This document shows positions 9,768 through 17,961 of a stretch of DNA of 64,000 bases, one piece after another. Below the pieces are notes generated by a model. The model worked only from the letters and a program-made list of their open reading frames with translations, was not told the DNA's origin and did not search any database. The DNA lies in the NCBI GenBank assembly GCA_023458555.1, contig JAEWYS010000011.1:1-64000 (forward strand), read 5' to 3'. This DNA comes from Bacteroidota bacterium (GTDB taxonomy: Bacteria; Bacteroidota; Bacteroidia; Cytophagales; Cytophagaceae). How positions within the stretch are numbered: position 1 is the first letter of the stretch; every line of letters begins with the position of its first letter. Position numbers and translations under genes: made by a program.

Positions 9768-9924
9768 GATAATGATAGTTGCGGCTAATAACATGTGGAA
9801 CCTGCCGGGAATGGGTCATGGCTTATTTTTCCGCCGTTTCGGCAGCCCATTGCCTTACTATTCTTATGACCGGCAACCAGCTATATATATATACCTATTG
9901 CCTGCCCATATTGGGAATCCCTCT

Positions 9925-10067
9925 CAATCACCCGGGGCAGTCCGAATGACCACTATTCCTGCGGCGGCCGGCCAATTGTCAGCGGGTACTACTAACAGCA
10001 TCATCGATAATCCTCATTCCGCAGAGCAGAGCGACAAGAAACAATGTACGAATAGCAAACAGCCGGG
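9925..10067 (+). repeat. Intergenic repeat, copy 1 (full length)
   Basis: This is one of three copies of a GC-rich intergenic element that starts CAATCACCCGGG and ends CAGCCGGG; the others are at 12329-12470 and 15190-15300. The ends are imperfect inverted repeats of each other. It contains no gene: its open frames in both directions are by-products of the repeat. It lies upstream of the alkyl-sulfatase gene. Confidence 0.88.
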
Positions 10068-10207
10068 CCCCGGTGTAAACAATTGAAATATCCGAAAGTT
10101 AGAAGTGTGAACTAACCGGAATAGCAAACTGTCTCCGGCATGAGTCTTCAATTGTCTTATTGATAAACAGTATATAAAAGCGTGGAATTTTTTATTCATT
10201 AACTATT

Positions 10208-12217
10208 ATGAAAAACTACAAATGGTATTTGCCTTTAGCCTTAATTATAGCAGGCAGTGCAGGTGTATATTCGTATGTTGGCAATACTTCAGCGGAACCA
10301 TCCAAGGAAGCAGAGTCTTTTACTAAAGATTTTAATAATCAGGTAAAAAGCGAGCTGCCATTTAATAACAAAGAAGACTTTCAGGATGCCAAAAGAGGAT
10401 TTATAGATTCATTGCCTGAGCAGGTTATAAAAGATGAAAAAGGAAATGTCATCTGGAACTTAAAGGAGTATGACTTTCTGAAAAATTCTGCTAACCCTGC
10501 CACTGTAAATCCAAGCTTATGGAGACAGTCACAGTTAAACCTCTATAACGGCTTGTTTAAAGTAACCGATAAAATTTATCAGATCAGAGGGTTTGACCTT
10601 TCCAACATGACAATCATTGAGGGCAATTCAGGAATTGTCATTATCGACCCTTTAATTTCCACAGAATGCTCTAAGGCCGGATTGGACTTATACTATAAGC
10701 ACAGAGGTAAAAAACCTGTAAAGGCAGTTATATATAGCCATAGCCATGTTGACCATTTCGGAGGTGTTAAAGGAGTAACAACACAGGAAGACGTCAATTC
10801 AGGAAAAACACAAATACTTGCGCCCGAAGGCTTTCTGGAGCATGCCGTAAGCGAAAATGTGTATGCAGGAAATGCCATGAGCAGAAGAGCTGTATATATG
10901 TATGGGGCATTATTACCTAAAAGTGAAAAAGGACAGGTAGATGCCGGGCTTGGAAAAACCACTTCCATGGGGACGACAACACTTATTGAGCCAACGATGA
11001 TTATAAAGTCGACAGGAGAGAAAAAAGTAATTGACGGGGTAGAAATTGAATTCTTAATGGCTCCTCATACAGAAGCCCCTGCTGAAATGCTAATGTATTT
11101 TCCTAAAGAGAAAGCGCTGTGTGCAGCAGAAGATGCTACACATACGCTGCACAATATTTATACTTTGAGGGGTGCGGAAGTAAGAGATGCCAAGGCATGG
11201 TGGAAATACCTGAATGAAACAATAGAAAGATTCGGAGATAAAACCGAAGTAGTATTTGCCCAGCATCACTGGCCCAAATGGGGAAACAAGAATATCTTAA
11301 CTTTTCTCTCAAACCAGAGAGATATGTTTAAGTACCTGCACGATCAAACCCTCAACCTTATGAACAAAGGCTATACAATGGTGGAAATCGGTGAAATGAT
11401 ACAATTGCCTGACAGTCTTAACCAGCAGTGGTATAACCGGGGGTATTACGGCTCTGTCAATCATAATGTAAAAGCTATATATCAGAAATACCTCGGGTTT
11501 TACAATTCCAACCCCTCTACTCTATATGAATTGCCTCCCGCTGAAGCTGCCAGGAAATATGTGGAGTTTATGGGCGGAGCAGACAATATCATCAGGAAGG
11601 CCCGCGAATCTTTTAAGAAAGGCGAGTATCGATGGGTGGCTCAGGTGATGAACCAGGTTGTTTTTGCCGACCCAAACAATACAGAGGCAAAGAATCTGAC
11701 AGCCGATGCGCTGGAACAATTAGGTTATCAGGCTGAAAATGCGACCTGGAGAAACGAATTCCTTATGGGAGCTTACGAATTAAGAAACGGAATGAGCAAG
11801 AAAGCAGGAACTACTGCTAACAGCTCTGATGTGCTTGGCGCTATGTCAGCGGAGATGTTTTTTGATTACTTAGGAATTTCACTCAACAGCACGAAAGCAA
11901 AAGGTAAAAAAATTAAAACCATCTGGAATATTACCGACACTAAAGAACAGTATCTGCTAAGCCTTGACAACTCTGTTCTGATATATACTCCTGATAAAAA
12001 AATTGGCAATCCGGATGCAACCATCACGTTAAGCAAAAAAGAATTAGGCAAATTTGCTACTCCTGATTTTAACTTTAAAGAACAAGTGAATAAGGGCACT
12101 ATTAAAATAACAGGCAGCCGGCAAAAGCTGGAAGAATTATTTTCACTGATGGATCAATTTGATCAGCAGTTCCCGATTGTTACCCCCATGGAAGAAGTGG
12201 TTTCTGCACGAAAATAA
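10208..12217 (+). CDS. Alkyl/aryl-sulfatase, metallo-beta-lactamase fold (BDS1/SdsA1-like)
   Basis: This 669-residue exported enzyme (N-terminal hydrophobic segment, residues about 6-25) hydrolyses primary alkyl sulfate esters such as SDS to alcohol and sulfate, by analogy with Pseudomonas SdsA1. The metallo-beta-lactamase domain carries the binuclear zinc motif H178-S-H-V-D-H at residues 178-183, with further ligands in A-A-E-D-A-T-H-T and A-Q-H-H-W-P. The central alpha-helical dimerisation domain and the C-terminal SCP2-like lipid-binding domain (about 545-669) complete the family architecture at normal length. Copies of the same intergenic repeat lie 140 bp upstream and 112 bp downstream, as if the gene were a cassette. 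Confidence 0.92.
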   Translation: MKNYKWYLPLALIIAGSAGVYSYVGNTSAEPSKEAESFTKDFNNQVKSELPFNNKEDFQDAKRGFIDSLPEQVIKDEKGNVIWNLKEYDFLKNSANPATVNPSLWRQSQLNLYNGLFKVTDKIYQIRGFDLSNMTIIEGNSGIVIIDPLISTECSKAGLDLYYKHRGKKPVKAVIYSHSHVDHFGGVKGVTTQEDVNSGKTQILAPEGFLEHAVSENVYAGNAMSRRAVYMYGALLPKSEKGQVDAGLGKTTSMGTTTLIEPTMIIKSTGEKKVIDGVEIEFLMAPHTEAPAEMLMYFPKEKALCAAEDATHTLHNIYTLRGAEVRDAKAWWKYLNETIERFGDKTEVVFAQHHWPKWGNKNILTFLSNQRDMFKYLHDQTLNLMNKGYTMVEIGEMIQLPDSLNQQWYNRGYYGSVNHNVKAIYQKYLGFYNSNPSTLYELPPAEAARKYVEFMGGADNIIRKARESFKKGEYRWVAQVMNQVVFADPNNTEAKNLTADALEQLGYQAENATWRNEFLMGAYELRNGMSKKAGTTANSSDVLGAMSAEMFFDYLGISLNSTKAKGKKIKTIWNITDTKEQYLLSLDNSVLIYTPDKKIGNPDATITLSKKELGKFATPDFNFKEQVNKGTIKITGSRQKLEELFSLMDQFDQQFPIVTPMEEVVSARK

Positions 12218-12240
12218 TTCCTTTTTCTTGAAATGCGGTT

Positions 12241-12280
12241 AATGACTGGCTCCACAATAGGAGCCAGTCATTATTTTTTC
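12241..12280 (+). terminator. Terminator after the alkyl-sulfatase gene
   Basis: A 13-bp perfect stem (AATGACTGGCTCC with its complement), a 6-base loop and a T run lie 23 bp after the stop. Confidence 0.92.
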
Positions 12281-12328
12281 TATTAATTTCCTGGAGATAC
12301 AAATTACCCTCCAACTTATCTTTTTCCT

Positions 12329-12470
12329 CAATCACCCGGGCTGCCCGAATGACCACTATTCCTGCGGCCGCCGGCCAATTGTCAGCGGGTACTACTAACA
12401 GCATCATCAATAATTCTCATTCCGCAGAGCAGAGCGACAAGAAACAATGTACGAATAGCAAACAGCCGGG
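12329..12470 (+). repeat. Intergenic repeat, copy 2 (full length)
   Basis: This copy is nearly identical to 9925-10067 in the same orientation, with only scattered substitutions, and has the same start (CAATCACCCGGG) and end (CAGCCGGG). It lies between the sulfatase terminator and the arsenic operon promoter. Confidence 0.88.
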
Positions 12471-12547
12471 ACACTGAGAGAGTATAATTCCCTGCCTCTT
12501 TTCAAAGACAACACGAAAAAACCTTTGTGTTTTTGAAGCAAAAATCG

Positions 12548-12563
12548 TAATATTGCAATATTA
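12548..12563. promoter_or_regulatory. Probable ArsR operator
   Basis: The 16-bp sequence TAATATTGCAATATTA is a perfect palindrome 20 bp before the arsR start codon. A half-site of the same sequence (CGCAATATTA) recurs at 12931-12940, just before the next gene. Position and repetition suggest autoregulation by ArsR released by arsenite. Confidence 0.65.
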
Positions 12564-12582
12564 AAATAATACTGATAATATA

Positions 12583-12909
12583 ATGGGAGCGACAAAAACA
12601 GATTACTTTACCGACCACCAGAATCAGCTCGCACGAATTGCAAAAGCGTTGGGACACCCGGCACGAATTGCTATTATAGAGCACCTGCTAAAAGTAAATG
12701 CCTGTATATGCAGCGATATAGTAAATGAGCTTCCATTGGCACAACCTACGATCTCACAGCATTTAAAAGAATTGAAAAATGCCGGGCTTATAAAGGGGAA
12801 CGTTGAAGGTAACTCAATTTGCTACTGTATTGATAAAAAGACGTTCATCATTCTGAAAGAATATTTTTCCGGCATTGTATCTTCTGTTACCAATCAGAAA
12901 TGCTGCTGA
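12583..12909 (+). CDS. arsR: ArsR-type metalloregulatory repressor of the arsenic operon
   Basis: This 108-residue winged-helix repressor matches the ArsR/SmtB family in length and pattern: A-K-A-L-G-H-P-A-R-I near 20-30, the recognition helix L-A-Q-P-T-I-S-Q-H-L-K-E-L near 52-64 and a beta-wing. Cys residues near 42-44 (C-I-C) and at the C-terminus (K-C-C) are plausible arsenite ligands, though the classical C-V-C-D-L motif is replaced by A-C-I-C-S-D. It heads the operon arsR - DUF6428 - arsenate reductase - ACR3 and is preceded by a palindromic operator. Confidence 0.92.
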   Translation: MGATKTDYFTDHQNQLARIAKALGHPARIAIIEHLLKVNACICSDIVNELPLAQPTISQHLKELKNAGLIKGNVEGNSICYCIDKKTFIILKEYFSGIVSSVTNQKCC

Positions 12910-12930
12910 GTTTTTTTTGCAGCCAATAAT

Positions 12931-12940
12931 CGCAATATTA
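12931..12940. promoter_or_regulatory. ArsR operator-like half-site
   Basis: CGCAATATTA repeats the core of the palindrome at 12548-12563 and lies 24 bp before the DUF6428 start. It could give a second, internally regulated promoter. It is a half-site only, so weak. Confidence 0.3.
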
Positions 12941-12964
12941 CTATATAACAATAATACAAAACCA

Positions 12965-13429
12965 ATGAAACTATCAGCAATCAAAGAAATTTTACCAGCA
13001 TTGAATAATGTTGAATTTCAATTAGAGAACGGAACATTTGTACCGGAACACTTTCACGTTACAGAAATAGGTATTGTTACCAAACATTTTATTGATTGTG
13101 GCGGAACTATCAGAAATGAAAAAACTGTCAGTTTCCAATTATGGAATGCCAGCGATTTTGAGCACAGGTTAAAGCCGGACAAACTATTAACTATCATCAG
13201 ATTGTCCGAAGAAAAACTGAACATTGAAGATGCCGAAATAGAAGTAGAATACCAAAGCGAAACAATTGGCAAATACGATCTGGGTTTTAACGGGAATCAT
13301 TTTGTACTGAAGAACAAACAAACCGCTTGTCTGGCAAATGATGCCTGCGGTTTTCCTGCGGAAAAGCAAAAGATAATGTTATCTGAGCTGAACAGCGCTT
13401 GTTGTACACCTGATTCGGGACGTTGCTAA
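12965..13429 (+). CDS. DUF6428 family protein of the arsenic operon
   Basis: This cytoplasmic protein of 154 residues begins M-K-L-S-A-I-K-E-I-L and matches the DUF6428 pattern found in Bacteroidota ars operons, including V-P-E-H-F-H-V-T-E-I-G and C-G-G-T-I-R. The ATG at 12965 is preferred over an upstream in-frame start because the longer form would overlap arsR. The Cys-rich tail (C-C-x-x-D-S-G-R-C) could bind arsenite. It lies between arsR and the reductase with short spacing, so a part in arsenic handling is likely, but its biochemical role is not known. Confidence 0.82.
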   Translation: MKLSAIKEILPALNNVEFQLENGTFVPEHFHVTEIGIVTKHFIDCGGTIRNEKTVSFQLWNASDFEHRLKPDKLLTIIRLSEEKLNIEDAEIEVEYQSETIGKYDLGFNGNHFVLKNKQTACLANDACGFPAEKQKIMLSELNSACCTPDSGRC

Positions 13430-13446
13430 AATCAGAAAAATCAATC

Positions 13447-14064
13447 ATGATGTATAACGATTTAGTTGAAACGATTGGTAAAATTGTTTCTGTCCGGAAC
13501 ATCCGCAAAGAACGTAAGCCCGTATTACAGCCCCTGATAGATTTTGTACAGCAAAAAATAAACAATGGGCAGAAAATAAATCTCCATTTCATTTGCACTC
13601 ATAATTCCCGCAGAAGCCATTTATCTCAGGTTTGGGCACAGACAGCAGCAGCTCACTTTGCTATTCCGGATGTATATTGTTATTCAGGCGGTACAGAAGA
13701 AACAGCATTATTTCCCAAAATAGCGGAAACATTAACCAGCCAGGGTTTCAGTATTTCCAGAATTGCAGACAATAACAATCCTGTATATGCTATAAAGTAC
13801 AGCGATAATACATTGCCTGTTATTGGCTTTTCCAAAAAATACGATAGCCCTTTCAATCCGGTATCAGCGTTCGCAGCCATTATGACCTGCTCACAGGCCG
13901 ACAACGGATGTCCATTTATCAGAGGTGCAGAAAAGAGAATTCCCGTCACATTTGAAGACCCTAAAATTTCTGACAATACACCGGAGCAGACACAGGTGTA
14001 TGCTGAAAGAAGCTTGCAGATAGCAGCAGAAATGTTTTATGTTTTTTCGATGATTAAAAAGTAA
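13447..14064 (+). CDS. arsC: Arsenate reductase, low-molecular-weight tyrosine phosphatase type
   Basis: The 205-residue protein carries a P-loop C-x5-R (C50-T-H-N-S-R-R56-S) as in LMW phosphatase-type ArsC enzymes, which reduce arsenate to arsenite using thioredoxin or a related thiol. Later Cys residues (M-T-C-S-Q-A-D and G-C-P-F) fit the cysteine relay and the D-P loop of the family. Two adjacent ATGs (13447 and 13450) are possible; a TTG at 13423 overlapping the upstream gene is less likely. It ends 3 bp before the ACR3 exporter, so its product is handed directly to efflux. Confidence 0.88.
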   Translation: MMYNDLVETIGKIVSVRNIRKERKPVLQPLIDFVQQKINNGQKINLHFICTHNSRRSHLSQVWAQTAAAHFAIPDVYCYSGGTEETALFPKIAETLTSQGFSISRIADNNNPVYAIKYSDNTLPVIGFSKKYDSPFNPVSAFAAIMTCSQADNGCPFIRGAEKRIPVTFEDPKISDNTPEQTQVYAERSLQIAAEMFYVFSMIKK

Positions 14065-14067
14065 CCC

Positions 14068-15171
14068 ATGCAGCCCAAACTAAATTTCCCTGACCGCTAC
14101 CTTACCTTATGGATATTCCTTGCAATGGCAGCAGGCATAGGATTAGGGTATTTCTTTCCGGAAATTTCCCGGCATACCAATGCTTTGTCGGCAGGCACTA
14201 CCAATATTCCGCTGGCAATAGGCTTAATGCTGATGATATATCCGCCATTGGCAAAAGTGGATTATTCATTATTACCCAACGCATTTAAAGATAAGAAAGC
14301 AATCAGCATATCCTTATTGCTCAATTGGGTAATCGGTACAGGGCTTATGTTCGGGCTGGCCGTCCTGTTTTTAAGAAACGAACCAGAATATATGACCGGC
14401 CTGATTCTGATTGGTCTGGCAAGATGTATCGCAATGGTTATTGTATGGAATGATTTGGCCAAAGGCAACAGGGAGTATGCAGCATTATTGGTAGCTTTAA
14501 ACAGCATCTTCCAGGTCCTTGCTTACAGCTCTTTAGTCTGGCTGTTCATCAATGTATTACCGGGCAGATCAGGATTAGTCCATTACAATGTAAGCGTATC
14601 CGCTCAAGATGTTACAGAAAGCGTGCTGATATATTTAGGCATTCCTTTTCTGGCTGGTTTTCTGAGCCGCTATTTCCTTATCAAATCAAGAGGTATGGAA
14701 TGGTATAACTGGAAATTTATACCAAAGATATCTCCCATTACCTTGTATGCTTTACTATTTACCATAGTAGTAATGTTCAGCCTGAAAGGTGATAAAATAA
14801 TTGAGCTGCCGATGGATGTAATAAAAATAGCCGTACCCTTAATCATATATTTTGTACTGATGTTTTTCGTGAGCTTCTTTATCAATAAGGCACTGAATAT
14901 TCCTTATGACAAAAACGTGTCCATAACATTTACCGCCACAGGCAACAATTTCGAACTGGCGATAGCCGTCTCCATAGGTGTTTTCGGAATCAATTCCGGT
15001 CAGGCCTTTGCCGCGGTGATCGGCCCGCTGGTAGAAGTGCCGGTACTTATTTCAATGGTACATATCGCATTCTGGCTCAAACGAAGATATTACGATAAGC
15101 GTTCATTGCCGCGGTTGCCGGTCTATATTGATGATGAGCTTCCCAAAACAGCTGATAAAAGTAACTCATGA
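14068..15171 (+). CDS. arsB: Arsenite efflux permease, ACR3 family
   Basis: This 367-residue inner-membrane carrier expels arsenite using the proton gradient. It has the ACR3 hallmarks: about ten transmembrane segments, an early L-T-L-W-I-F-L-A-M-A-A-G-I-G-L-G, the conserved G-L-A-R-C-I-A-M-V-I-V-W-N segment with the essential Cys (near residue 130), and F-T-A-T-G-N-N-F-E-L-A-I-A-V near 290. Its length is normal. It is the last gene of the ars operon, and a copy of the intergenic repeat follows 19 bp later. Confidence 0.93.
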   Translation: MQPKLNFPDRYLTLWIFLAMAAGIGLGYFFPEISRHTNALSAGTTNIPLAIGLMLMIYPPLAKVDYSLLPNAFKDKKAISISLLLNWVIGTGLMFGLAVLFLRNEPEYMTGLILIGLARCIAMVIVWNDLAKGNREYAALLVALNSIFQVLAYSSLVWLFINVLPGRSGLVHYNVSVSAQDVTESVLIYLGIPFLAGFLSRYFLIKSRGMEWYNWKFIPKISPITLYALLFTIVVMFSLKGDKIIELPMDVIKIAVPLIIYFVLMFFVSFFINKALNIPYDKNVSITFTATGNNFELAIAVSIGVFGINSGQAFAAVIGPLVEVPVLISMVHIAFWLKRRYYDKRSLPRLPVYIDDELPKTADKSNS

Positions 15172-15189
15172 AGAGCATAAAAATATCTT

Positions 15190-15300
15190 CAATCACCCGG
15201 GCAGCCCGAATGACTACTATTCCTGCGGCGGCCGGCCAATTGTCAGCAGGTACTACTAACAGACTGAAGGTATTATCAATAACCGTCATTCGCAGCCGGG
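15190..15300 (+). repeat. Intergenic repeat, copy 3 (internally deleted)
   Basis: The first 70 bases match copies 1 and 2 closely and the end CAGCCGGG is kept. The middle is rearranged and about 30 bases shorter overall, lacking the segment that contains the conserved GACAAGAAACAATGTACG. It sits at the 3' end of the ars operon, between convergent genes. Confidence 0.8.
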
Positions 15301-15385
15301 CTGAAAGGAAAGACAGTAAGCATCTTCTCCAGGCACAATGGGTGAACCATCGGGAAGCGGTGTCTTAAAATTTAAAGAGAAGCAG

Positions 15386-16105
15386 CTATTTCGGCTTTAC
15401 TCCGCCAAATATGGCCATTTCAAATGCTTTGAAATAACAGTCCACCTGTGTAAAGCCTGTTTCTCTTAGCCACAAACATTGCTCTTCAACAGGCGACAGG
15501 ATATTTACTTTTTTATCTTCGTAAAACCCCTGTTCAATATTTTCGATGGAAACGCTGCTGTTATTTTCTCTCTGGAACTTCCGCATACTATCCATAAAAA
15601 ATTCATTGAATACGGCTTCAAGCTCCTGCGTGGGTGATTTCACCTGTTCAAGGTTTAAGAAAAGCCCGCCTGGCTTCAAGACCTGGTCAAAAATCTCCTT
15701 ATAAACTCTTTTCTTAATGTGATCTGGCTGATGATGAATGGAGAAACCTGAAATTACCACATCCACAGGAAGCTCTTTTGAAACAGCTGTCAGCCATTCT
15801 GCATCCCCGAAGTCCAAAACCGCAAATATCGACTGATTATGAAAGGGTTCGTTTTTGCTTTTTGCAGCGTTGATCATTGGTTCTGAATAATCGACAAAAA
15901 CCCCTTTTGCATCCTTCCATTTAGAAAAGATCATTCGTCCCAGAATTCCGTCCCCGCAGCCCAGATCCAGAAACGATGCCATGTCAGGCTTAAAAGAATT
16001 GATTAATCTCAGTATAATCTCCATTTGCTCATTAGCAAAAGGTATGGCGCCCCTCACGCCTTCCAAATATATGGCTGCCAGCTTTTCTGTTTTCCAGTTT
16101 TCCAT
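15386..16105 (-). CDS. Class I SAM-dependent methyltransferase
   Basis: The 239-residue enzyme shows the SAM-binding motif F-L-D-L-G-C-G-D-G-I-L-G near residues 42-53, an acidic V-D-Y-S-E-P after strand 2, and I-S-G-F-S-I-H-H near strand 4 with V-L-K-P-G-G-L-F. I start it at the ATG at 16105 (M-E-N-W-K-T-E-K), because the longer frame adds a basic tail unlike the family. Substrate is unknown. It stands alone, convergent with the ars operon. Confidence 0.82.
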   Translation of the reverse strand: MENWKTEKLAAIYLEGVRGAIPFANEQMEIILRLINSFKPDMASFLDLGCGDGILGRMIFSKWKDAKGVFVDYSEPMINAAKSKNEPFHNQSIFAVLDFGDAEWLTAVSKELPVDVVISGFSIHHQPDHIKKRVYKEIFDQVLKPGGLFLNLEQVKSPTQELEAVFNEFFMDSMRKFQRENNSSVSIENIEQGFYEDKKVNILSPVEEQCLWLRETGFTQVDCYFKAFEMAIFGGVKPK

Positions 16106-16385
16106 TTTTATCGTTTGGGTTTTCGTTCTGCAATCACCGCTAACTCGCTGTGTGCACCGCAAAATTACACATATTATTTAGTCCTGGCAGAATTTAGCTT
16201 CCGGTTCATAGTGTACATTTCTCGGATTCCTGTCACGCTATGCTGTATATATCCCCTCAGTTGCCCGGGTGATTTGCCCCCCTGCGGCCTCGCTGACAGC
16301 AAACAACACGGGGTATCTCCCGTTTTTATTTGCGGATGATTTCCTGCATGCAATAAAACCATAACTCATAAAACCATTCAAGCTT

Positions 16386-16952
16386 ATGCCTGCCTATTTC
16401 GGAGTAATTACACTTGCCTTATTTATCCTGTCGGTGCTCATACGTACCCGCTATCTAAAGAAACAGGGTATCCCGGCAATGGAGTTTGGCAGAAAAGATA
16501 AAAAAGATTTCTTTATTCTGCCATTTGCACTCTTCTATTTTTACCTCATTATAGCGAATGCATTCAATCTGCCGACTATCGAAGGGCAGGAATTGTTTCA
16601 ACGAAAAGGACTTTCCTGGATTGGTGTATCGGTCTGCCTCATTGCATTCCTGTTTTTTCTGTGGACAATGATTTCGTTCAGAAAAAGCTTTCGTGTCGGC
16701 CTGGTTGAAAACACCGCACAAGGATTAATTACAACAGGCGCTTTTGCAGTTAGCAGAAATCCCATATATGTATCTTTTGCCATTATGCTCATCGGGCAGT
16801 TTCTGATATATCCGAGCTGGATACTTCTGCTATATATAGCTGTAGCTGCGTTCACATTTCACAGACAGGTACTAAAGGAAGAAAAGTTTTTGGCGGAGCA
16901 ATACGGAGAGGAGTTCGATGCCTACCGTAAGAAGGCAGGACGGTATTTTTAA
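16386..16952 (+). CDS. Integral-membrane methyltransferase, isoprenylcysteine carboxyl/phospholipid methyltransferase type
   Basis: The 188-residue protein has about five transmembrane segments and the family motif near the C-terminus: S-R-N-P-I-Y-V-S-F (about 121-129), then R-Q-V-L-K-E-E-K-F-L-A-E-Q-Y-G-E-E-F-D-A-Y. Members of this group methylate small molecules, phospholipids or prenylated cysteines at the membrane using SAM; bacterial ones mostly lack a known substrate. It is a single gene ending at a terminator shared with the convergent XRE gene. Confidence 0.82.
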   Translation: MPAYFGVITLALFILSVLIRTRYLKKQGIPAMEFGRKDKKDFFILPFALFYFYLIIANAFNLPTIEGQELFQRKGLSWIGVSVCLIAFLFFLWTMISFRKSFRVGLVENTAQGLITTGAFAVSRNPIYVSFAIMLIGQFLIYPSWILLLYIAVAAFTFHRQVLKEEKFLAEQYGEEFDAYRKKAGRYF

Positions 16953-16991
16953 AGCGTTTGCAGGCTGAGCTGATCAATGACAAGGAATCAG

Positions 16992-17030
16992 AAAAAAGGG
17001 ACCAGATTCCTCCTGTCCCTTTGTCCTTTT
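16992..17030. terminator. Bidirectional terminator
   Basis: AAAGGGAC and GTCCCTTT form a stem with a 12-base loop between convergent genes. A- and T-rich flanks on both sides suit termination in either direction. Confidence 0.7.
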
Positions 17031-17033
17031 ACG

Positions 17034-17441
17034 CTACTCTTTCCCGGATGACCGGAGGTGCTTAATTTCTTTTTGCAGACTTTCTATTTTCTCGTCTTTC
17101 AGCCGGATATTTTCTTCCAGCAGTTTTACTTTATCTTCATAAAGCTGTTTCAACTCCTGAGGAAATTGATAATAATGCGTTCCTCCATTGTTATTGTTGT
17201 ATGTACCATCTTTATTGTGCATTACATTGAAAATCAACTTTTCATCAAAAGCCTCAATATCTTCAGGGGACATTCCCAGTACATTAGCAATTTGCTCTAA
17301 CCTTTCAGCTCCGATATTGGTTTCGTCTCTTTCCATCTTACCGTATGCAGTCACACTTATACCTAAGCGATCCGCCATATACTCTTGTTTTAGATTTTTC
17401 AACTCTCTTAACTTTCGGATTTTGGTCCCTAATGTTGTCAT
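17034..17441 (-). CDS. XRE-family helix-turn-helix regulator with C-terminal coiled coil
   Basis: The 135-residue protein has an N-terminal XRE/Cro-type helix-turn-helix (about 5-62: I-R-K-L-R-E-L-K-N-L-K-Q-E-Y-M-A-D-R-L-G-type start, then V-T-A-Y-G-K-M-E-R). Residues about 100-133 form a strongly charged heptad-like coiled coil (K-L-L-E-E-N-I-R-L-K-D-E-K-I). It probably binds DNA as a dimer. A 7-bp inverted repeat GGTTAAT-N5-ATTAACC lies 49 bp upstream, in the divergent region before small ORFs, and may be its operator. Confidence 0.87.
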   Translation of the reverse strand: MTTLGTKIRKLRELKNLKQEYMADRLGISVTAYGKMERDETNIGAERLEQIANVLGMSPEDIEAFDEKLIFNVMHNKDGTYNNNNGGTHYYQFPQELKQLYEDKVKLLEENIRLKDEKIESLQKEIKHLRSSGKE

Positions 17442-17489
17442 AAATTTCGGATATAAAAGTAATCTCTGGGTAATATTTTAAAACTTATT

Positions 17490-17508
17490 GGTTAATATTA
17501 CATTAACC
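17490..17508. promoter_or_regulatory. Inverted repeat, candidate XRE operator
   Basis: GGTTAAT and ATTAACC are perfect complements separated by ATTAC, between the divergent XRE gene and a small ORF. The position suits a repressor site controlling both directions. Confidence 0.45.
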
Positions 17509-17557
17509 TTACCTTCAAAATAATAAATTTTATTTGTAAATAAAAACAAAGCAAGCT

Positions 17558-17659
17558 ATGGAAAATTTAGTAAAAACCAATTTGTTGAGGCATTCGGTTG
17601 AAAGGCTTGCTCTCCCAAGAGCAAGCAGATTATTCAATAGTATTTCATTAAGCGAGTAA
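17558..17659 (+). CDS. Small ORF, 33 residues, unknown
   Basis: An ATG frame encodes M-E-N-L-V-K-T-N-L-L-R-H-S-V-E-R and ends in S-L-S-E, then TAA. Just past the stop another frame stays open to a TAA at 17730-17732 and reads Y-I-G-G-V-I-A-P-A-G-W-K-I-I-A-K-P-Y-D, so the two may have been one peptide of about 55-60 residues now split by a frameshift. No family recognised. It lies downstream of the inverted repeat at 17490 and divergent to the XRE gene, which makes it a possible target or partner of that regulator. Confidence 0.4.
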   Translation: MENLVKTNLLRHSVERLALPRASRLFNSISLSE

Positions 17660-17773
17660 GTACTATATAGGAGGAGTAATTGCTCCTGCCGGGTGGAAGA
17701 TCATAGCTAAGCCCTATGATTTTGATGAATAATTATCACAATACAAAATACCTAAATCTGTTGAAAAGAAATC

Positions 17774-17929
17774 ATGAACGCATTGAGACAACTAGTATAT
17801 GCTGTTCTCCTGATATATGATATGACCATTCTGTTTTTTGAAAGGAAGTGTAAAAACCAGCCCCTGTCTCCCTGGGATATGCTGACATGCGGCAAGAGAG
17901 CGTGGCTGGATACAGATAATAAAGAATAA
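17774..17929 (+). CDS. Small ORF, 51 residues, unknown
   Basis: The ATG frame encodes a peptide with an N-terminal hydrophobic stretch (L-V-Y-A-V-L-L-I-Y), two Cys residues and a charged end (W-L-D-T-D-N-K-E). A purine-rich GAAAAGAAA lies before the start. It ends 32 bp before the transglutaminase-like gene and may be the first gene of that operon. No family recognised; it could also be spurious. Confidence 0.4.
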   Translation: MNALRQLVYAVLLIYDMTILFFERKCKNQPLSPWDMLTCGKRAWLDTDNKE

Positions 17930-17961
17930 CATTAAAAATGATCGAAAACGAATAAGCTACC

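Noticed and set aside
9766..10086. 106-codon ORF covering intergenic repeat copy 1
   Set aside because: Its second half is the translation of the repeat, which is also open in the opposite direction in the other copies. The start has no signal and the frame has no protein-like conservation outside the repeat.
16250..16320. Possible fourth, reversed copy of the intergenic repeat (TTGCCCGGGTGATTT, then CTGCGGC and GCTGACAGC)
   Set aside because: Only about 15 bases match the repeat start in reverse, and the later similarities are in the wrong order. This is too weak to call.
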